From Nitrospirota bacterium (GTDB lineage: Bacteria > Nitrospirota > Nitrospiria > Nitrospirales > Nitrospiraceae), in NCBI GenBank assembly GCA_016195505.1, contig JACPZN010000436.1, positions 1 through 8,799 on the forward strand: 8,799 nt of DNA, written 5' to 3'. The stretch's first letter is position 1, and every line of letters begins with the position of its first letter. The position numbers and the translations under genes were made by a program. The notes under the pieces were generated by a model that worked only from the letters and a program-made list of their open reading frames with translations, did not search any database and was not told the DNA's origin. Shown here piece by piece: positions 5,660 to 8,799 of this stretch.

Positions 5660-6379
5660 TCATGGCTTCACCAGAACGGTCTTCAGAAAAACCCCCAGGG
5701 CTCTCAGCACAGATTCGTGAATCTCGTGCCCCCCGCGGAAGCTGTGCCAGTCGACGGGGAGACCGGATTTCTTCAGCGCATCGCGAAGACGTTCCGCTCC
5801 GACATAGGGCAAGATGTCATCCTGTATGCCGTGGCTTTGAAACACCGGCAACCCCTTGCGTTTCGTCATGAGTGGACCCCACACAGGCTGAGCTAACAAA
5901 TTACCCGAAAGTTGGACGAGGCCGGCAAAAGGATAATCGGTGTGCAACGCCACGTCGCACGTCAGCATCGCGCCCTGTGAGAATCCACCGATGACGGTCT
6001 TTTTGTAGTCCATCGGCATGTGGCGTGAGAGTTCTTTGAGAAATGCCAGCAGGCGCTCACGCGCCAAGTCCAGTCCCTCGGGAATCTCCATCGACATGTC
6101 GCGGACGCGCCCGGCCGCCCGATCCGCTTGAATGCGAGCCATGTCGATGATCCACCAGGCGCGCGCATCGCTTGGCCCAAAACTCAGCGAAAGGGGGCCT
6201 TCTGGAAAGATAAATCTCGTCCCCGTCGGCACGTTCAACACGTCGGCCAGTGACACAAGGTCATCCCCTGGTGCACCGAAGCCGTGCAAGAAAATCACGA
6301 CGGGACCGGGGCCGCCACCCTTCCCGTCTGTACCGCCAGTGATCCGAGTCCGTAACCCGCTCAATTGTTGTTCACGCAT
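5660..6379 (-). CDS. alpha/beta-hydrolase, phospholipase/carboxylesterase family
   Basis: This 239-residue soluble serine hydrolase belongs to the phospholipase/carboxylesterase (Abhydrolase_2, YpfH/EstB-like) group. The oxyanion strand is FLHGFG (30-35). The nucleophile elbow is GGFSQGA (131-137) with Ser134, the acid is Asp187 or Asp188 in SHGIQDDILPY, and the catalytic His is His218 in FRGGHEI. These occur in the right order and spacing, so the triad is intact. Members cleave short acyl esters or act as acyl-protein thioesterases; the substrate here is unknown. It lacks a signal peptide and should be cytoplasmic. The start at ATG 6379 lies 9 bp after the stop of the large membrane protein (TAATG at the junction). 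No strong ribosome site is visible, so coupled reinitiation is likely. The first 25 residues include a Gly-rich stretch that may be flexible. Confidence 0.92.
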   Translation of the reverse strand: MREQQLSGLRTRITGGTDGKGGGPGPVVIFLHGFGAPGDDLVSLADVLNVPTGTRFIFPEGPLSLSFGPSDARAWWIIDMARIQADRAAGRVRDMSMEIPEGLDLARERLLAFLKELSRHMPMDYKKTVIGGFSQGAMLTCDVALHTDYPFAGLVQLSGNLLAQPVWGPLMTKRKGLPVFQSHGIQDDILPYVGAERLRDALKKSGLPVDWHSFRGGHEIHESVLRALGVFLKTVLVKP

Positions 6380-6388
6380 GAGCGATCA

Positions 6389-8799
6389 TTATCCAAGATA
6401 CAGATACTGGAACAAGGCGACGGCACCGTAGAGGGACGATTCGACGATGGGTTGTTGATAGAGAGGCACAAAGGCCCCCTGCTGGTTGGATTCCACTTCT
6501 TCGGTGATCTGTTGAATCTGTTTCCCACGAAACTCGTGATCCTTGCCGCGCCCCCACGTTTGAAGCAGCTGTCGGCTCAAGTCGGAGAGCACCGCCTGTT
6601 TGGCTTTGTCTGCCGATTGATAGAGGAAGAAAGCTCCGCCGAGCGCCAGCAGGACGTTCACGGTCCACACCACAACCAGCACGAGAGGGATACTCCAGAG
6701 ATCGAAGTAATTGTTTCGCGCCACGATCAGGATCAACAGGGCAATGAAGGGATAGCGAACCAGACGATTCACCACATGGGTTCGTTGGGCGATCAAGTCG
6801 ATACAGGCCAGTCCTTTCAACTGCTCAAAGACGCGGTGGTCGTGTTGATCAACCCCGTAGTCCTTCACATATTTCAGCCGAAGCGCCTCAGGCCACTCGT
6901 TCGCTGCCCTCCCCAACCACCCGATCCACCGCCTGCAGAGGAGCACCGCATCGAAGACGAAGAGGTTCAAAAAGACCATGAGGCTGATGCTGCTCAACGT
7001 CAACACCTGGTCGACGCGGCAGCTGAATGCTCCGCGGCAGGGCCGGATAAATTCCTCATCGAAGATCCAATTACCGAGAGGAATCATGATTCCGGAATAC
7101 AGCAGGAACAGGATGGCGACACGGAGTACCCGCTGCATAGGCAAACCTGCTTCCCGATACCAGCTCCAAGCCTGATCCGCCGTCATAGCAGCTCCAGGCG
7201 TCGGGTGATACACGCGCTGGAGATTGGTCCACAGCTTGGACGGCGAGAGATGAGAGCGGCGCTTCACCGTAAAGGAAAATTCGTCTGCCAGACGATCTTC
7301 GTTGACGAGCAGATCGCGCGAGGCTTTTACCAAAAAGATTAGACACAAGGTCGCCGCGAGCAGGCGCAGAATTTCGGTCGGCCAGATACTGGTTCCATTG
7401 GTCCACGAGAACGGTTCACCTGTGTCATGATGAGCGACAAGCGCGGCCGGCCCTCCTAGGACCCAGAACGCCGCAACCGCCAATGCAGAGAGAAACCCGA
7501 CAACAAGCAGCGCACGATGATGACGACAAGCCCAACGCCAGAGGCGTTGCTGAGTCCAGAGCACGACTGTCCCGATCAGGAGGGAGATGCCGCCTATTGC
7601 GCCGATCGTCGGCCCCCTCGAAGAGAACATCCCATTTCCCTGCCCCTCGTCTTGCGGCTGGAGATCCGGCCTCATTGGATGAATCGTCCGAACCCCTTCC
7701 GTCTTCACGACACTCAAATCGACGGCGCCATCGCGGCCGATCTCAAACAGCCTCGGCGAGGCGGTGTGATAGACTCGATCTTCAGGAGCCATCGCCACAC
7801 GATAGCCACCTGAACAGGACGCAGGGTCTTTCTTCGGATTCTCAGTCGAACGGCAGAGCACATGATTGGCCGCTCTCAGAGTCGCAAAGTAAGCGGCCGT
7901 TTGATAGCTGCCTCGGAACGGGGGGACGTCCCGCTGCAGACCTCCTTCCAGCTGTAGGCCGTGATGAGAGGCGATAATCATGTTGCGCGTCCACTTGTAC
8001 TCACTGGCGTGGAGATAGCGCGCATCGATGTCGACGGTAAAGAAAATGGCATTGGGAAATGCGGGGCGCAACGCCTTCAGAACGAGCAGGGCATCGTAGG
8101 GATCGGTGCCTAAAATGCCGATAGCACGAGCCCCTTCTCCTTCATCGTGAATCCGCGCCGCGAGTGTACGCACATAGTCGAACTGGCTGGTCCCTTCGGG
8201 GCGTTCGAACTGGGCAATTTCCGGACGGGCTTCCTTCGAGGACTCGTTGGTCTTCTGCTTTGCGGCACGCCCGGCTCTCGCCTTGTCGTCACCGGGTATT
8301 TCTCCGTCGAGGCCGCTGAGATAGCTGTACCGAAAAACGTTCAGCGCGAGCGTTTCATAGTCCGCGGGGTGTTGGATCTGCAGATCAATGGCTTGCTGGA
8401 TCGTCGGACACCACGATTTGACGGTCACAGGGACCTGAATTTTGGCGAGATCCGCCTCGGGCAGTTTCGCAATTCTGGCACAAGCCGCCGCTCGAAACTC
8501 GATGGGCAGTGCCCGTCCATAGAATGAATCCCACTCGCCGATGAGGATGACGGCATCCCACCCCAGCCGGACCTGTCGACGTTCCAGTTCGTCGACTAAT
8601 TCTTCGAATAGCGCATCGTCCGAGCCGATGTCGTAGACTAGCCGGATCCCTGCGCGGGCAAGCCGCCGGTGAAATTCCTGTTCACAGTCTACGTACCCGC
8701 GGCATTCGTCTCCTCCCTCTGTCTCCGTGAAAAGCCCGTAAGCCAGGAGCCCCTTCATGGCGGTTGTCCAGGGCGAATAGAGCTCAACGGTGCCGTCTA
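6389..8799 (-). CDS. large receptor-like membrane protein (5' end outside window)
   Basis: At least 802 residues are present. I number from the first internal Met (8758), because 13 further in-frame codons (reading VELYSPWTTA just before it) continue to the window edge without a stop and no ribosome site precedes that Met. The N-terminal part (to about 378) is soluble and alpha/beta. WDAVILIGEWDSFYGRALP (67-85), ILGTDPYDALLVLKALRPAFPNAIFFT (in 215-241), IIASHHGLQL (261-270) and PPFRGSYQTAAYF (279-291) recall a two-lobed periplasmic-binding-protein-like fold. A charged low-complexity linker lies at 150-190. Cys pairs 19/25 and 302/315 would suit disulfides outside the cytoplasm. About seven hydrophobic segments follow (near 386-402, 416-440, 460-477, 545-566, 586-608, 669-681, 686-714). 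The C-terminal motif is GAFVPLYQQP (761-770). No kinase, cyclase or other output domain is visible. It is probably a receptor or sensor; this is an inference and the family is unknown to me. Confidence 0.7.
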   Translation of the reverse strand, partial: DGTVELYSPWTTAMKGLLAYGLFTETEGGDECRGYVDCEQEFHRRLARAGIRLVYDIGSDDALFEELVDELERRQVRLGWDAVILIGEWDSFYGRALPIEFRAAACARIAKLPEADLAKIQVPVTVKSWCPTIQQAIDLQIQHPADYETLALNVFRYSYLSGLDGEIPGDDKARAGRAAKQKTNESSKEARPEIAQFERPEGTSQFDYVRTLAARIHDEGEGARAIGILGTDPYDALLVLKALRPAFPNAIFFTVDIDARYLHASEYKWTRNMIIASHHGLQLEGGLQRDVPPFRGSYQTAAYFATLRAANHVLCRSTENPKKDPASCSGGYRVAMAPEDRVYHTASPRLFEIGRDGAVDLSVVKTEGVRTIHPMRPDLQPQDEGQGNGMFSSRGPTIGAIGGISLLIGTVVLWTQQRLWRWACRHHRALLVVGFLSALAVAAFWVLGGPAALVAHHDTGEPFSWTNGTSIWPTEILRLLAATLCLIFLVKASRDLLVNEDRLADEFSFTVKRRSHLSPSKLWTNLQRVYHPTPGAAMTADQAWSWYREAGLPMQRVLRVAILFLLYSGIMIPLGNWIFDEEFIRPCRGAFSCRVDQVLTLSSISLMVFLNLFVFDAVLLCRRWIGWLGRAANEWPEALRLKYVKDYGVDQHDHRVFEQLKGLACIDLIAQRTHVVNRLVRYPFIALLILIVARNNYFDLWSIPLVLVVVWTVNVLLALGGAFFLYQSADKAKQAVLSDLSRQLLQTWGRGKDHEFRGKQIQQITEEVESNQQGAFVPLYQQPIVESSLYGAVALFQYLYLG

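Noticed and set aside
6365..7342. 325-codon open frame on the plus strand
   Set aside because: It lies wholly antisense to the large membrane gene, is rich in His/Gln/Arg/Pro with no domain, and has no ribosome site. It is a shadow of the codon bias on the other strand.

Overview
The window looks like a chromosomal segment from a Gram-negative bacterium. It has a probable lipoprotein, an exported SYLF protein, a PilZ c-di-GMP receptor and EttA. The gene mix and small-protein flavour resemble Nitrospira (Nitrospirota). That assignment is an inference from general familiarity, not from a marker gene. No rRNA, tRNA, CRISPR array, insertion sequence or integrase was seen.

Layout: (1) 33-850, plus strand: a small TPR-like probable lipoprotein, a 218-bp spacer with two small inverted repeats, and a stand-alone PilZ protein that starts at GTG. 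(2) 818-4357, minus strand: a tightly packed run ettA, then a RmlD-like extended SDR, then a DUF1295 membrane protein, then a 45-aa small protein with a strong Shine-Dalgarno that is too short for ordinary ORF calling. ettA and the SDR are 13 bp apart, the SDR and DUF1295 overlap as ATGA, and the small gene follows 30 bp later. A candidate extended -10 promoter lies upstream of ettA. (3) 4579-5325, plus strand: an exported SYLF/Ysc84-type protein, divergent from ettA. (4) 5422-8799, minus strand: a large protein whose 5' end lies beyond the window (soluble, perhaps periplasmic-binding-like N-terminal part followed by about seven membrane segments), a coupled alpha/beta-hydrolase esterase, and a 55-aa four-cysteine small protein.

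How the genes relate: the ettA cluster pairs a translation factor with two enzymes of unknown substrate, so it may be a co-transcribed housekeeping group rather than a pathway. The right-hand cluster is the best candidate for something undescribed. It combines a receptor-like membrane protein, an esterase and a possible zinc-ribbon peptide, and a coding-like stretch lies in frame upstream of an amber codon just before the peptide. Function there is not established. The two hidden small genes, at 818-955 and 5422-5589, are the main additions to an automatic annotation.
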